From Plantago elongata (Eukaryota > Streptophyta > Magnoliopsida > Lamiales > Plantaginaceae), in NCBI GenBank assembly GCA_036897095.1, contig JAYMSP010000108.1, positions 18,148 through 82,147 of the forward strand: a stretch of DNA of 64,000 nucleotides, written 5' to 3'. The position numbers and the translations under genes are program-made. Below, piece by piece: positions 18,029-30,691 of this stretch. The notes under the pieces were generated by a model. That model was not told where the DNA came from, searched no databases, and worked only from the letters and a program-made list of their open reading frames with translations. Position 1 is the stretch's first letter. Every line of letters begins with the position of its first letter.

Positions 18029-18208
18029 ATGAACGGGATCGGACTAAAATAAATTAAATTAGACTGAATTGAAGAAATATATAAATTATAACTAAGTCGA
18101 ACTGAACTGGTATGTTCTTTTCAACTGAAATTAATTTAGTTCAATTCAACTCGGCTTAGTTATAATATATACCTTACTTAAGTTCAATCCGATCCAGTTT
18201 AGTTCATT
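18029..18208. repeat. Inverted repeat, arms of about 70-80 bp
   Basis: Left arm (18029-18110) and right arm (18138-18208) pair through ATGAAC, GGATCGGA, ATATATAAATTATAACTAAG and GAACTGAA, with a short loop of about 27 bp. Could be a foldback MITE or a hairpin-RNA source. No ORF. Confidence 0.6.
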
Positions 18209-18759
18209 AAATTTTAGTTGAATGGAAAATAAAAATGTCATAGATGCAGCACATATATACCGTCTACATTTATGAATTTTAATTTGTTTGTTCATAAACA
18301 CACGTTAGCAACTAAGCAAGTTTGAGGTACGTGAGCTTGAATTCAAACTTAGTATTTTAAAGCCCCAGCTTTGGTTGAACACGCGATTATGAATTCTTTT
18401 AGAGTCCAAGTTGGTAACACACTCACTTGACAGTGCCTCCTAGTATTGTACAAAGAATCAAATATCAATTGGAAATATTTGGAGGAATGGAGACAGTAAC
18501 AGAAAGTGCAATAGTATAAATACAATACAATCTTCTCTTCATATATATACCATGGTCTGCATGCCTAAAAATACATTAGTATATAAAAAATGACTCGAAA
18601 ACAAGAAAATTCTTCAGCAGTATCGTATTCGTATCCACTCGTGTACATCCGTGCATGTTTTTAATTTAACATAAAATGAGGATCAGATGAACATTCTACA
18701 TTTCTACCTACCTATTATGTATCACACAATCAGCTAGAGGGGAGATTTCGATTTACAGT

Positions 18760-21337
18760 TCACTGCCGTGTTCCCTTCAAAACAGAGCCAATCATCTCGA
18801 GTTCGAATTTTTTAACTGATCCTGCAATTTTGCGCATAGTGGTATCCATAACATAAGGAACCCCATCAACTGTGATGCCGGAGGTGTTGGCAAGCTGTCT
18901 GCATGGTTCACGCCGCTCTGAAATTGTACCATGATAGTGGAAATACATGATCTTCCCCTCTGTCTTGTAATTTGTCTTGCCCTTTATGTTCTGAGACATG
19001 TGCACTCCGGTTGCGAACACATTTCTTGGTTGCACAGCGTACTTTCTGTCTCTCCTTATACCTTTCTTCACATCTCTGTACACCAGCTTCTCAAATCCCC
19101 ATTTCCTATGAGATATAATAGCAACTATGTTTAAAAATCCCCAGTAATATCGAACTTATTGTGCAAAAGGGAACCCAAATTGCATTTACAATATGGGGCC
19201 AGGAAGAATTTAAAGCTACAATCCACAGAGACATTCTATATCTGATAATGGAATAGGCTCCTTACAGCTGCAAGTTGAAACTAGTACATATATAGCTACC
19301 TTGTAGTAACTCAGTTGTTGGCACACCAATTTCTTGATAATAATACAAGTACAATAAAGGGAACTCCATTTATGTAACAATGATTAGTTAAATAGTTAGA
19401 CCTCTCTTTTGTACTCGGCTTATAATGACATTTCCACATTGTATACAAATGAGTACAATATCAAAAGGAATAATAACAAATAAGTTTTCGCAAAGATACA
19501 CTGATAGCATACTACAATTGAGATAGGCAGTGGCTTGAACAAAATATAAATACACATAAGAATGACAGTAGTAATGCCACAACACAGTGATGCATATTCA
19601 CGTTTAAGCAGGCATTACGCACGTTCATGATTCATGAATGCAAATGAACACATGTACTGCCATTGTGTGAAATGAAGACCTAGTCATTAGAATCTACACA
19701 GTGAGGGATTCATGAATGCCATTTGCCATGGAGTAAAGCAAGTGATTGAGTCTATGCAGACGGCTTTTGGTTGTTAATCTGAAGGATGCTCATATGTCTA
19801 TCCTCTAGTATGTTGCTTCCAAATTAATTAATTGCTTTGATTTCTAACTATCTCTACTCATCAATATACAAGCAGAATGTAAGTGCAACTGACAGAATTT
19901 TACCATCTCTAACAAATCACGAAGTATTTACGAGCATGTAGTTACTACTAAAACACCAATATTAGATAGTTTCTTTTTTCAGTTGAACAACTTTTTCCTG
20001 AATCTGGGTGGGTCTTAAAGACTGAAGATGAGATATATTTCTGTCTAAGCTAGAATTACCAGCATTTACTATATAAGACATCAAAACATATCTGAACAAT
20101 AGACAAATGCAATGCAAATAACCAGAAGACGAAAGCCGATGTACCTGAAGGCGTTCGGAGCATCCTGGGGGAGGCACAACTTATTAGACATGGTCATCTG
20201 CTGGAACGTAAACTGAGTCGAATCCGAAAGCGAATCCATAACCGAATCGATACTATTCCTTTGCTGAACATGTATAAACTCATCCACATCAAAGAAGAAC
20301 ATCCACTTAGTCTGAAACCTATACTTATGAAGACAATCATTAACAATCAGGAACTGATTATGATAATACCCATCAAACTTCTCCTGGTCCCTAATATCCT
20401 GCAAGGTAACAAACCCCTTCTCAATCCACGGCCTCAAAACCTCCAAAACCCCCTGATGCACCCCACCGGCATCGTGTATCACGAAGTGCGATTTCGGCCC
20501 GAACAGCCTTACGTGGTAGGCCAGCCACTCCCGAACCCTCTGCGGGCTCAAATCCCCGTACAACGACGAGCCACAGTAGAGATAGTCATAATTCGGTGCC
20601 GGAGCAGAGAACTGAGCAATGAAATTGGAGTAGTCCTTTGGGGTTTCGGTTAGGGCGGTGATTGTGTCCGTGGTGTTGAGTGCAGGGTCATTCGTTGTGG
20701 CTTGGAGAAGAAGCTTCCCACCATTGGCACCTGTACCTATTGGAAATGTGCAGTTGATGACTACCACTGTGTAGATTCTACCATATCCCCAATCCGGTAG
20801 AATCTTCCACCCATCCGATTCAATAACATTAGTAACATTATCATCATCATCATCGTCGTTAATCCATTGGCATCTGTACGAGGGTTTACCGAAGATATGG
20901 AGGGGTTTTGAAGAGAGGCCGATTACGGCAAAGGTGTTATCGCCGCCTCTGTAAGCTGACATTAGGATGAAATTGTACGCTCCTGCTCCGTACGGATTGA
21001 ACCTTCGTTTCAACACTCCGTTTTCTAATACTTGATCCTTCTCTACCTTCTCCAGAGCTCTGCTACTGGTGCTAATGTGTTGAGAGAGAGTGGAATTGGT
21101 GTTATCTGAGGAGTTGTTTAGGGGTGGTGGAGTGATGCAGGTTTGAATCTGGTAAGATGAGGAGAAGGAGAAGGTAGGAGGGAGGAATTGGAGGACGATT
21201 GCTAAGGAACAGAGGAAGACGAGAGCGGTAAGGATGAGTTTGAGCTCACCTGCAAATTTGGAGATTATTCCGATCAGCATTTTCTGCTGCTGCTTCTCTG
21301 GACCTTCTTCTTTTCCATCGGTGTTGTTCATCACCAT
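18760..21337 (-). CDS. GALS: Galactan beta-1,4-galactosyltransferase, GT92 family (GALS-type)
   Basis: GALS enzymes add beta-1,4-galactose to the galactan side chains of pectic rhamnogalacturonan I in the Golgi. Two exons: 21337-20145 and 19105-18760, joined AG|GT...AG|G. Total 1,539 nt, 512 residues, close to Arabidopsis GALS1 (about 495). The protein is type II: a short cytosolic tail, a membrane anchor at about 40-60 (LILTALVFLCSLAIVLQF), a Ser/Asn-rich stem, then the GT92 (DUF23) catalytic domain. The metal-binding DxD-type motif is DVDEFI at about 350-355, preceded by FFF. The C-terminal exon ends with the GALS-like VLKGTRQ. The start is the first in-frame ATG (21337); a second ATG follows two codons later. 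A short Asp run (six consecutive Asp) is encoded near 20,840. Which of GALS1, 2 or 3 it matches is not resolved. Confidence 0.93.
19106..20144 (-). other. Single intron of the galactan synthase gene
   Basis: A 1,039-bp GT-AG intron with no repeat or ORF of note. Confidence 0.85.
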
Positions 21338-21851
21338 TGTTGAACACTTGAACTGACCCAAAAACTGCAAAAATAGCTAATGCTCAGAAAAATCAAACAC
21401 CTTCAAATCTGGCAATTCTACAAACTACCAATACATTAGATGATTAGATTAATGTGGAAGTGGATGACTGGTATCTACTGGTCCAAATGAGATCTCTAGC
21501 TTTCACTATCACTTTTTTTTGGGTGTTTTACTTTTGCTTTTGCTTTTGTAATGCAACGATGGAAAAGAGTAGGAGTGTGTATATGAGTGAGAATGGAAGA
21601 TTGTGTTGCAGAGAAATACAGAGGGAGAGGAATGGAATGAAACAGCTGAAGAGCACAGAGAGAAAGAGATAGGAGAAAGGTAATGTTCTTATGATGATGA
21701 TGTAGTATTGTGCACTACAGCAATACAAATTCCTTTTCTCCCTCTCTCATCAATATCATATGCTGCTGCTGCTGGTTTTTTCCATTTATTCTACTTTACT
21801 TTTTCATAATTTATAACATAATAATAACATGGGTGGCTGGTGCTGCTAAAT

Positions 21852-21859
21852 TATTTATA
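21852..21859 (-). promoter_or_regulatory. Possible TATA box for the galactan synthase gene
   Basis: TATAAATA on the minus strand about 515 bp upstream of the start codon. If used, the leader would be close to 490 nt, longer than average but possible. The stretch between is TC- and GA-rich on either strand, as in many plant leaders. Weak, motif-only evidence. Confidence 0.3.
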
Positions 21860-22303
21860 CTGGTAGTAATATTACTATTTTTGAATAGGGATGGTAAGAT
21901 TTGAACATAGATTACACGTTTTCTTCCAACTTTTTGAACAATCAGTAAGAAAAATACCTAGTGACAAAATACACGATATGGTCATATGGTATGACTGTGA
22001 CTTTTAAGTTTCAGGACCATTTCATTATGAAGTAGTTTGGCTTAATTGATTGATGAGTGTTACTGATTGTTCAATTGCTTATTAACGTTCAATTTATAAT
22101 AAAAAATAGAATAATAGTGAAATTACTTATTTTTTCTATTTAGATTTTAGTAGCACTACCATATTTCCATATACATGGTAAGTGAAGTGTGAGATTATTA
22201 AATGAACATACAAAAACACTGAACCTATTAAAAGTCTAGCATGATATTGAAACATAAATGAAAACAAGTTAGCTTACTAGCTGTGAATAAGTGTGAAACT
22301 TAT

Positions 22304-22460
22304 GGTCGTATTGGCATGGCATTGAAATGACCATTTAAATGAGATTTTGGTGAAATTGTGTTTAGAATGTAATTGAAATGAGGTATTTAAAGTGTATTTT
22401 AGGCCAAATAACTGTTTATCGAGTCAAATTGAGCAATTTGAGTGTTATGCAAATCAACCC
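22304..22460. mobile_element. Decayed Tourist-like MITE, opposite orientation to the 23.4-kb copy
   Basis: Shares AAGTGTATTTTAGGCCAAAT and GAAATTGTGTTTAGAATG-type words with the reverse complement of 23399-23556. Ends are eroded, so the borders are approximate. Confidence 0.55.
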
Positions 22461-23398
22461 GGTTATAAAATTGTAAATATTGTAGCCCATATATGCAATT
22501 AAACAATTACAAAATCATCTTTTTTCTTCTTTCTAACGGTCCCAATCTTCTTCCCTTCCTTTCCCTTCTCTTCTCCGGAAGATACCTTCTTATTTTCTAG
22601 TCCCCACTTGCTACTATTGAAGTAGTATATACATTAAAGATTTGTTGTTATTTTCGTAAAGATACAAGTTCTATTTGTTTCATTCGTCTTGTATGAAACT
22701 GCACATTTAATATTAAGAGAAAAATGATTGCAACACGAAAATATTTAGTTAGTACTTAGTAATTCTTAAATACAACAATGAGTATGACGAGAATAACAAT
22801 AAAATAATTTTAGGGAAGAAAATGAACATTTACCATTTATTTATATATCATGTGAAATTAAGTACTCTTTAGTTTTAAATTGTTTGTGAACTTAAACGAT
22901 ACATTTAAATTTTATTTTTTGAATTTTAATGCCATGCCATGAACAGCTAATAATATCGGAGGTCAGTTTAGTTGTAGAATAAAGAATAATGATGATATTC
23001 TTTTCCAAGACTGACGGTTGGCTTTGCTTGGTTGATGGCTTACTTGCTGGTTAATTCCTTTCCTCTAGTGTCAAATGATCCCAAACCAAACCAATCAGCC
23101 AAACTAACTTTTCGTCCAGCTAAACTCAAACATGGACGCATCCATTTTATTTTATTCTCTCTGCAACCACCCAATATTTAAATGTGTGATTTTCATATAA
23201 AAAATTTATAATCTCATTAAAATTGTTTTTTTAAAATAATTCTATTATGTAAATGAAAGATATATAATAAATAAGTAAAATTGTGAATTGGTGGGATTTT
23301 TTTATTTTGCTACTTCTATAGTAACAGGATGTAAACAAAAGGAAGAGTACGAAGGCAATATGCATATTTGATATGCGGTGTGTTTGAAGTCACACTTA

Positions 23399-23556
23399 GG
23401 GGTGTTTGGATGGGGATTTGAATATCCCCATTTGAATCGATGAACAGTGATTTGGCCTAAAATACACTTAAAATACCCCACTTAAATGTTCATTCAAACA
23501 CAATTTTCACTAAAATCCATTTAACTGCCCACTCAAATTTCCATCCAAACAGCCAC
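23399..23556. mobile_element. Tourist-like (PIF/Harbinger) MITE, 158 bp
   Basis: Flanked by TTA on both sides (23396-23398, 23557-23559). Ends GGGGTGTTTGGATGG and, from the other side, GTGGCTGTTTGGATGG form good terminal inverted repeats. No ORF. Confidence 0.75.
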
Positions 23557-24663
23557 TTAAATATTTTTTAGATTTAGACATGTTGTAATGGTTAATAAAT
23601 ATGTGATGATGTTAGAATTCGTCTTTCTGAAATACTTCATCTTTAGTTTCATTAACTTTTTAATTCTTCTTTTTTATTTGGAGTGATTATTATGAGTGAC
23701 TATATACACGTCATATATATACTAATAAAATAAAAAAGAGTATATGTTACTACTGTTTATAATTTCGAGTGATTAGTTACACAAGAAATATAAAAAATTG
23801 AAGATACAATTTCTAGCTACATACGATTCTTTTTTTAAGTAACCTAGATCATCTATGTAGTGATTATAGTATGTTTAGAGACGTTTATATAAGACATTTA
23901 TTCGATCAGTTACGAGATTTATTCAATCAGTTAACGATATAAATATTTTTTAAATAAAATTATTTTTATTAACAACGTAAACACTAAACTCAAGATTTTG
24001 TTAACAATGTGGATCTGTTTCTATTTCAATTTAATTATAAAAGGCGTAGATGACAACTATACTTTCTAATTTATTTGTCAGAAACATTGGTTAACATCGA
24101 TTAAAAATGATTTTTAAATTCTTAAAAAACAGAAAGGTTTTCTAAGCTTTTTTAGATGTTTTGCTGTTTTCAAAATTTTTTGAAATGTTTTAAAATTAAA
24201 ATAAAATAACTTAAAATATTTATGTTATTAATCGAAACATATAGATTCTTAACGAAATAAATTATTCCGCAATATGGAAAACACAAATATTTATGACGTA
24301 GATATTTTAATTAGTTACGTCAATAATTTGTGTAACAAGTTCATCATTTGGATAACCACTTTTAAAAATTGAAAAGCGACGAATGAGCGAAATAATTCCC
24401 CTATATCTATCGTGTCCCGACATTGATTAGTACGAAGAGAAGAATAGGAAAATGCGACACGTGGAGAAAGACCGACAGATGTCGCTGTGTCGGCACATGG
24501 GACGCGTAGGTATGTCTTCGTTTTAGTCTCATCTCATGGACCTCACCCTTTCACCCTGCTGGCCTCTCATGCTGCTAGGTGGATTATCAACATCTTTTAA
24601 TTTCTTTTGTCCGTCTAGATGTACATTAAAAACTCTAAATAGTTATTGTCCGTCTAGATGTTG

Positions 24664-24755
24664 ATAACGAAGTGCAATTCAGTTGGTAAGACGTTTCACA
24701 TTCAACTAATAGGTCGGGGGTTCGAGTCACCTTAGCCGTTTCAAGAAAAAAAAAA
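24664..24755 (+). mobile_element. tRNA-derived SINE, copy 3 (best preserved)
   Basis: ATAACGAAGTGCAATTCAG, box A region TTCAGTTGGTAAGACG, box B GGGTTCGAGTC, then CCTTAGCCGTTTCAAG and an A-run. Box A and box B stand about 37 bp apart, the tRNA spacing needed for RNA polymerase III. Confidence 0.75.
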
Positions 24756-24910
24756 GAGCGAGTTTTATATTAATATAATAATATAACTCATTGAATCATG
24801 TATTAATATAGTATTACGATGCAGCGAATCTCTAATTATAATTAAATTCGAAGAGGATTCCTCCACGTGATTAACTCTTTTTTTTATTACTAATCAATGC
24901 AAGTTAATAC

Positions 24911-25168
24911 TCCTCCGTCCCTATTTGAATGTCATGTAGGTCGGTCATATGTTTAAATACAATTAATTAATTAATATGAGTTTATTGATAGTAAAATCGT
25001 AAAAAGTTAAATAATGGTGGTGGGATGGATATATATTTAATGTAATTAATTTGGCCTCCTTTTATTATAATATTGATATGGAGTACAAAATAATTAAACA
25101 TGGAAATAGAATAAACGCATTTGTGACGAACCAAAACGAAATATATGAGAAGTTTAAACTGGGGAAGT
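24911..25168. mobile_element. Candidate Stowaway-like MITE
   Basis: Left TACTCCTCCGTCCCTATTTG and right reverse-complement TACTTCCCCAGTTTAAACTT resemble mariner-type MITE ends. Weak inner symmetry, no ORF. Confidence 0.4.
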
Positions 25169-25635
25169 ATACACATCTTATTTCGTACAATTCTTTGTTT
25201 TAATGGATTTTAGCCCACCCGAGCCCATAAACGTTATCAACCATTGATCAGGTTGTCATGTCATGTGCAACCTAACTACGAAATTCTTCTGTTGTTTCAT
25301 TCTTTTTTTCTTTCTTCAATTTCTTGTTCCATCAATTCGTTTATTTGTTCTTGATTTTGAATAGGTTAGATGATTTTAACTAATTAGGTAGTTGGGTTGC
25401 AATCTTCAGTTGAGGTGTTAATCCAACAAAGTCAATCACTTGATGTAACCATATTACCATATATTTGCCGATTCTTTTTCACGTTGCACACTGCCATTTC
25501 AATCCACACCTATGAGCTATAAATTCTAAAAATCATTCCCGCCACCAAATAATCCTAAATCTAACACGTTATCGAGCTGCATCAAACACATAATCGATCT
25601 TCACACTTTATCTCAGGGTCGTGGAGTTAACTTCA

Positions 25636-28600
25636 CTACACAAATTGATCTGGACTAGTCATTTTTTCTGAATATACCATCCTACTGTCATTCAACACGC
25701 GGACCAGTTCATCGCATGCTTCCCGCGAAGACGGCCTTTCAGCAGGTGCAGTTCTTGTGCAGTGTAGTGCTGTTTCAAGAACTTGGAAAATGGCACTCTC
25801 TTCATTTGGTAGTAACACTGGTTTTAGCACTGGATCAATCAGCTCCTCACTAGCAGACTGTGTCTCGAAAACCGACTCTACCCATCTCACCATATCCATA
25901 TCTGATGCACCAAACCTACTATCCGTAGGCATTCTCCCAGTCACCAGCTCCATAAGCACAATCCCCATGCTGTAAACATCGCTTTTGTCCGTTGCCTTCA
26001 ACGAATATGCATATTCTGCAAAATAGATTACTTATTAGTTACACTAGAAAAGTTGTTAATTTAAATGGTTTTAAGACTTAGAAATAGAAAAGGAGGGTTG
26101 AGGTGGATACCTGGAGCAATGTACCCATAGGAACCTGCAATCCAGATATTTGAGTCTGTATTTACAGAGTCGTTGTTATCAGTTAGAGCTTTTGCCAGTC
26201 CGAAATCTCCCAAATGAGGCTCCATGTTTCCATCTAACAGAACATTGCTGGACTTAACATCCCTGTGTAATATCTTAGGCACACAATCATGATGAAGATA
26301 CTCCAGTCCTTTTGCCAATCCCACTGCTATCTTCAATCTTGATTCCCAGTCTAGGACTTGTTTCTTCTTTTCGTTCATCGGCTGCTGCTTGTGCAACCAG
26401 TCCCATACGCTACCATTCTCCATGTACTCGTAGATCAACAGATTTGAACCTGCTGCTGCACCTGATCTATTGTTACAATACCCCAACAATCTCACCAGAT
26501 GCCTATGCCTTATTCTGCCAAGAGTCTTGATTTCTCTGGCAAAGCTTCTATCCATTAACGCATCATCCTTCCTTGGTATGTTCTTGATCGCCAACATTTC
26601 TCCAGAATATAATTCAGCCCTATAAACTGTTCCAGAACCCCCTGATCCAATTATGAACTCCTCACTCAGATTGTTTGTAGCTTCCATGATGTCTGCCCAT
26701 TTGAAATCACGCTTGACAGCAGCATTATAATCGAACAGAGGCCGCTTCTGCGCATTTGAAGATGAGCTTGAGAAGTAACTAGAATCTGATTCACTCGCTT
26801 TTCCCAAAGTTTCTCGCCTGTGTTTGAGGAAGAGCGCAGTTCCTATTACCAAAAGAATGACTGCCAATGCGGTAGATATTGCTGATATTATCACCACGGA
26901 TGATTGGGTTGGGCTGGACTTTGAACTGTTAAATTTTGCAGCATCACAGGTTTGAAGAGGGCTCCCACAAAGATTCGAGTTCCCATCAAATGCAGTGACT
27001 GGCCATCGTGCATATCGGCTATCCAGCTTCCCCTGAAGATGATTGAAAGAAAGGTTCAATCTTGCTAAGCTGCTCATTTCACCCACTTGAGAAGGTACTT
27101 CTCCTGCTAGTTGATTGTGTGACAAATCAAGTTGTTCAAGTTTTGACAGTGTGGCAATGACAGGTGGGATATGGCCTGACAGGTTATTGTAGCTGATATC
27201 AAGAACGCTTTGCAAATTTTGAAGCTGTCCAATTTCAACTGGTATCTCTCCATTGAAGAGGTTTCTTGAAAGCCGAAGCTCATATAAATTTCTCAACTGA
27301 CCTATGGTGGATGGAATGGTTCCGGAAAGTTGGTTTCCATCGAGATTAAGAACATTGAGAGACTGAAGTTTGCCAACTTCAGAAGGAAGGGTGCCATTAA
27401 GAGAATTGCCACCAAGTGACAGGATTAGCAGGTTTTCACAGTTGAAGAGTTCTTGAGGAATTGAACCGGATAAGTGATTGGCCGAGAGCTTGAGCTCACC
27501 CAAAAGAGGGAGACGCCCAATCCAGAAGGGAACTGGTCCGGAAAGAAGGTTATGGTCAAGATCAAGATGAGTCAGTTTCTTGCATAAGGATAGCTGGGCA
27601 GGAATTTGCCCGGTTAGTAAATTTCCTGAGAGATCTAACAGAAACATTTGTTGTAACAATCCTAGTGTCCACGGAATATTTCCAGAAAACTTGTTATGCC
27701 CTAGCCTAAGTCTTTCAAGATTAGGCGAACTGCCTATTTGGGGAGGAATTTCATGATCAAATGCATTATTGCTAACATCAAAGGAAAGGATGTTGCTGGA
27801 ACTGCAGAGTGGAGCAATGCTCCCGTTTAGTTTGTTAGACGAAAGATTTATTCTCGTCAGGTTGACAAGGCCGGTAAGCTCATTAGGTAAACTACCTTCA
27901 AGAGAATTATTGTAAAGCATAAACAGTTCGAGAGCTAGGAGGTTACCCAAAGTAGCAGGGATGCTTCCAGACAAGCGATTGTCAGCCAAGTCAAGAGTAG
28001 TAAGTTGATTGCAGCTACCAAGACTGGCAGGAATTTCACCCGAAAGATCATTCTGTCTCACATGAATGAAATTCAGCTGCTTTAACCTTCCGATGGTCGG
28101 GGGAATCTGCCCAGAGAATTGATTTCCAAAGAAATCAATCATTTGTAAGGCAGAGCAGTTGCCAATCTCTAGAGGGATCTCACCCGAGAGCTGATTGTCA
28201 TAAAGATAGAGAATCTCAAGATTGACAAGCATTCCAATCTCTTTGGGCAGATTTCCGTGTAAATGGTTTTGGTATAAGGCCAGCGACTGCAGCTTGGTTA
28301 GGTTGGCAATGGATGGAGAAATGGAACCTGACAATGTGTTATTGTTGAGCACCAGATCAGTCAGATTAACCAACTGGTAAAGCTCGTCCGGAATGGAACC
28401 ATCGAGTGTGTTGTTGGACAAATCAAGCTGCTTAAGTGAGCTGCAGTCTCTTATTGTGACAGGTATCTTGCCGGAAAGTTGATTCTCTGAAAGTATCATA
28501 TTTGTCAAGCTGGTGGCATTGGAGCATATGCCTTCAGGTATGTTCCCTATATTATCACAAACAATTTTCATCATCTCACCCAAGGCCAAGGACATATCAG

Positions 28601-30691
28601 GATGATAAAACAGTACATGTAGTAAGAAAGGTATTTTGCAGATTACCCCTGAATATTTGGCAATTTCGGATTACCCTGAATAGTTTTATTAATAGGAAGA
28701 TTACCCCAAATTTACAAAATTGTGCAATTCATTTGTTATATTCCAGCATATTACTCCCTCCATTTAACTAAACAAGATTCAATTTTCCATTTTTCAAGTT
28801 CCACTAATAGCTTTCAATTTCCTTCTAAAAAAACCATAATCTTTACTTATTATAGTCACACTATTTCAAATTTCATCTATTATATTTATAGTTTAAAAAG
28901 CTAAATGGTTTGAAAATATAATCAAGTTAGCTTATTGAAAAAAAGTTACATGATAAACTACCAGTTATCTTTTCAGCTACTAGCTAATTTTACTAAGCAT
29001 GGACATACACCTCTTAGAAATTGTGCTTATAGAAAATGAAAAGGTGGAGGTAGTATTATATTTGAAAGTTTACATACCAATAATATTAATATGTAAATAA
29101 CTTTTAAAAATATTCATGTCATCGTTTATATTCACATTAACCCTCAATGGAAATGTCAATATACATTTATTATATGTCAAAATTGATGTGATTTTAATTA
29201 ATGTATTTATTGTGAATGATTTTACAGTTTAATTTTGCTAGATGTTTAAACTTAAGTAATTTATACTTGTACATCTCTTAATTTTTAATACTTGTAGCCA
29301 CCCAATAGTAATGCACTTTAACATTAAAAGTAATACAAAGTCTTGATTGACCTATATTATGAAGAAAAGCATTATTGTTATCAAATAATATACATGCAAT
29401 TTTAATAAAATGTATGCTTTGAAGATGAAAAAATATAAATATTTAATTTATAACATTAATGATTTTATTGCAAAAACTAACTCTAAAATTAATTACATGA
29501 AGGTTATTCACTATTTGTAAAATTGAAGGAGTAATACTAGTATTTTGTAAAATCGAAGGGGGTAATGTGACAAAAGCCAAATAACAAAACAAACACTCAA
29601 AAACGTTTCCCAAAAGCTAAAATTCTTGATCAGGTAGTTTGAGAAATGGCAATTATGGAAACAGGCTACATTTTGGCAACAATGATACCTGTAAGATGGT
29701 TGGTGGAAAGCACAAGGTACCCAAGCTGGCTCATGTTCCCGATTTCTTCAGGAATATCGCCTGATAGAGAGTTCTCTGACAAGTCCAGCTTCTCAAGCTT
29801 AACCAAGTTCGCCAACGCCTTAGGAATCGACCCACTGAGCTGATTACCAAGCAAATTCAGATACTGCAGCTCCCTCATCTCACCAATCCGGCTCGGAATT
29901 TCACCTGACAAGCTATTATTCGCCAGGTTGAGTATCTGGACATTCTCAAGAGCCCCCAATTCAGCAGGTATTGATCCATTAAGACGATTGAGTGAAGCTG
30001 TGAATAGGTTGAGGCTGGAACAGTTTCCTATCTCTGCAGGAATAGGCCCCTCTAGCAGATTCTCCTGCAGAATCAGGTTCTCGAGTTGGGCTAGGCTCCC
30101 CAATTCGGGCGGTATTGGGCCGGTGAGGCTGCAGGAGGCTAATCCGAGAGCGATCAGGTTTTGGAGGTTGCCGAAAGACAGGGGAATCGGGCCGGTGAGG
30201 TCCGGGTTGTCGCCGATACGGAGGACTTGGAGTTGAGAAAGGGAACCGAGTTCGGGTGGAATGTGGCCGGAGAGCTGGTTGGTGTATAGGACTAAAGATT
30301 GTAAATTTGAGAGATTGGATAGAGCAGGTGGGATTGGGCCGGAAAGTGCGTTCGACGAAAGGTCCAGGTGGAGCAGGTTTTGTAAAAGGGATATAGCTGG
30401 TGATATGGACCCTGATAGTGAACATGCAGTGAGATTGAGACTCACTAGTTCTGAGGAAGGAGAACAAGAGATACCGAACCAGCTACACCAGGACTTGGTG
30501 TTGTTAAAAGACCAGTCTTGGAGTACGTTTTGTGGGTCTTCTGTGAATGATTCCTTGACCTTGAGTAGAGTTGTGGCAGTGTTGGATGTTTGAGAGTGGA
30601 CTGCATTGGGCAGTAGTAGTAGTAGTAGTGATAGTACTAGTAGTGGAAGAAAAAGTGTTGCAAGAGAAGGTTTACATGGCAGCTTTGACAT
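25636..30691 (-). CDS. GSO1: LRR receptor-like kinase, GASSHO (GSO1/GSO2) type, complete
   Basis: Plasma-membrane receptor kinase. In Arabidopsis, GSO1/GSO2 perceive sulfated CIF/TWS peptides and control the Casparian strip and embryo cuticle. Three exons: 30691-29689, 28546-26111, 26015-25636; total 3,819 nt, 1,272 residues (GSO1 is about 1,249). Order: signal peptide (about 1-33, a long Leu run), LRR N-cap with CSWFGISC, a long array of LxxLxLxxNxLxGxIP repeats, an NLCGSPLQTC capping motif, a transmembrane helix (about 883-909), a Ser-rich juxtamembrane region, and a kinase domain. Kinase landmarks: glycine loop GSGGSGTVY, catalytic lysine in MLAIKNI (about 989), HRDVKSSN (Asp about 1097) and DFGLA (about 1115), so it is an RD kinase with no visible inactivating change. 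It ends in YSEKMTSPDQFV. The first intron (1.14 kb) interrupts the LRR array and the second cuts the APE motif. Confidence 0.95.
28547..29688 (-). other. Long first intron of the GSO-type kinase gene
   Basis: An 1,142-bp GT-AG intron in the middle of the LRR array. It splits a Gly codon (G|GG) and is AT-rich. It contains a candidate TA-flanked MITE (28754-29053); the remainder shows no gene. Confidence 0.85.
28754..29053. mobile_element. Candidate TA-flanked MITE in the GSO intron
   Basis: TA at 28752-28753 and 29054-29055. Left CTCCCTCCATTTAACTAAAC, right reverse-complement CTACCTCCACCTTTTCATTT. 300 bp, AT-rich, inside intron 1 of the kinase gene. Confidence 0.5.

Larger units (their letters stand above)
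15440..18759. other. Intergenic between convergent CTPS and GALS genes
   Basis: The first 400 bp probably hold the CTPS 3' UTR. The rest holds the SINE pair and the inverted repeat listed separately; no further gene. Confidence 0.7.
21860..25635. other. Repeat-bearing intergenic DNA
   Basis: Holds the two Tourist-like MITEs, SINE copy 3 and a candidate Stowaway. Two CACGTG cores occur near 24,460 (ACACGTGG) and 24,862 (CCACGTGA). No coding evidence before the kinase stop. Confidence 0.65.

Noticed and set aside
20261-20653. Plus-strand 130-codon ORF
   Set aside because: Antisense shadow of the galactan synthase catalytic exon.
29928-30593. Plus- and minus-strand frames of 100-160 codons over the first GSO exon
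   Set aside because: Shadow frames of the LRR repeats in the wrong phase or strand.
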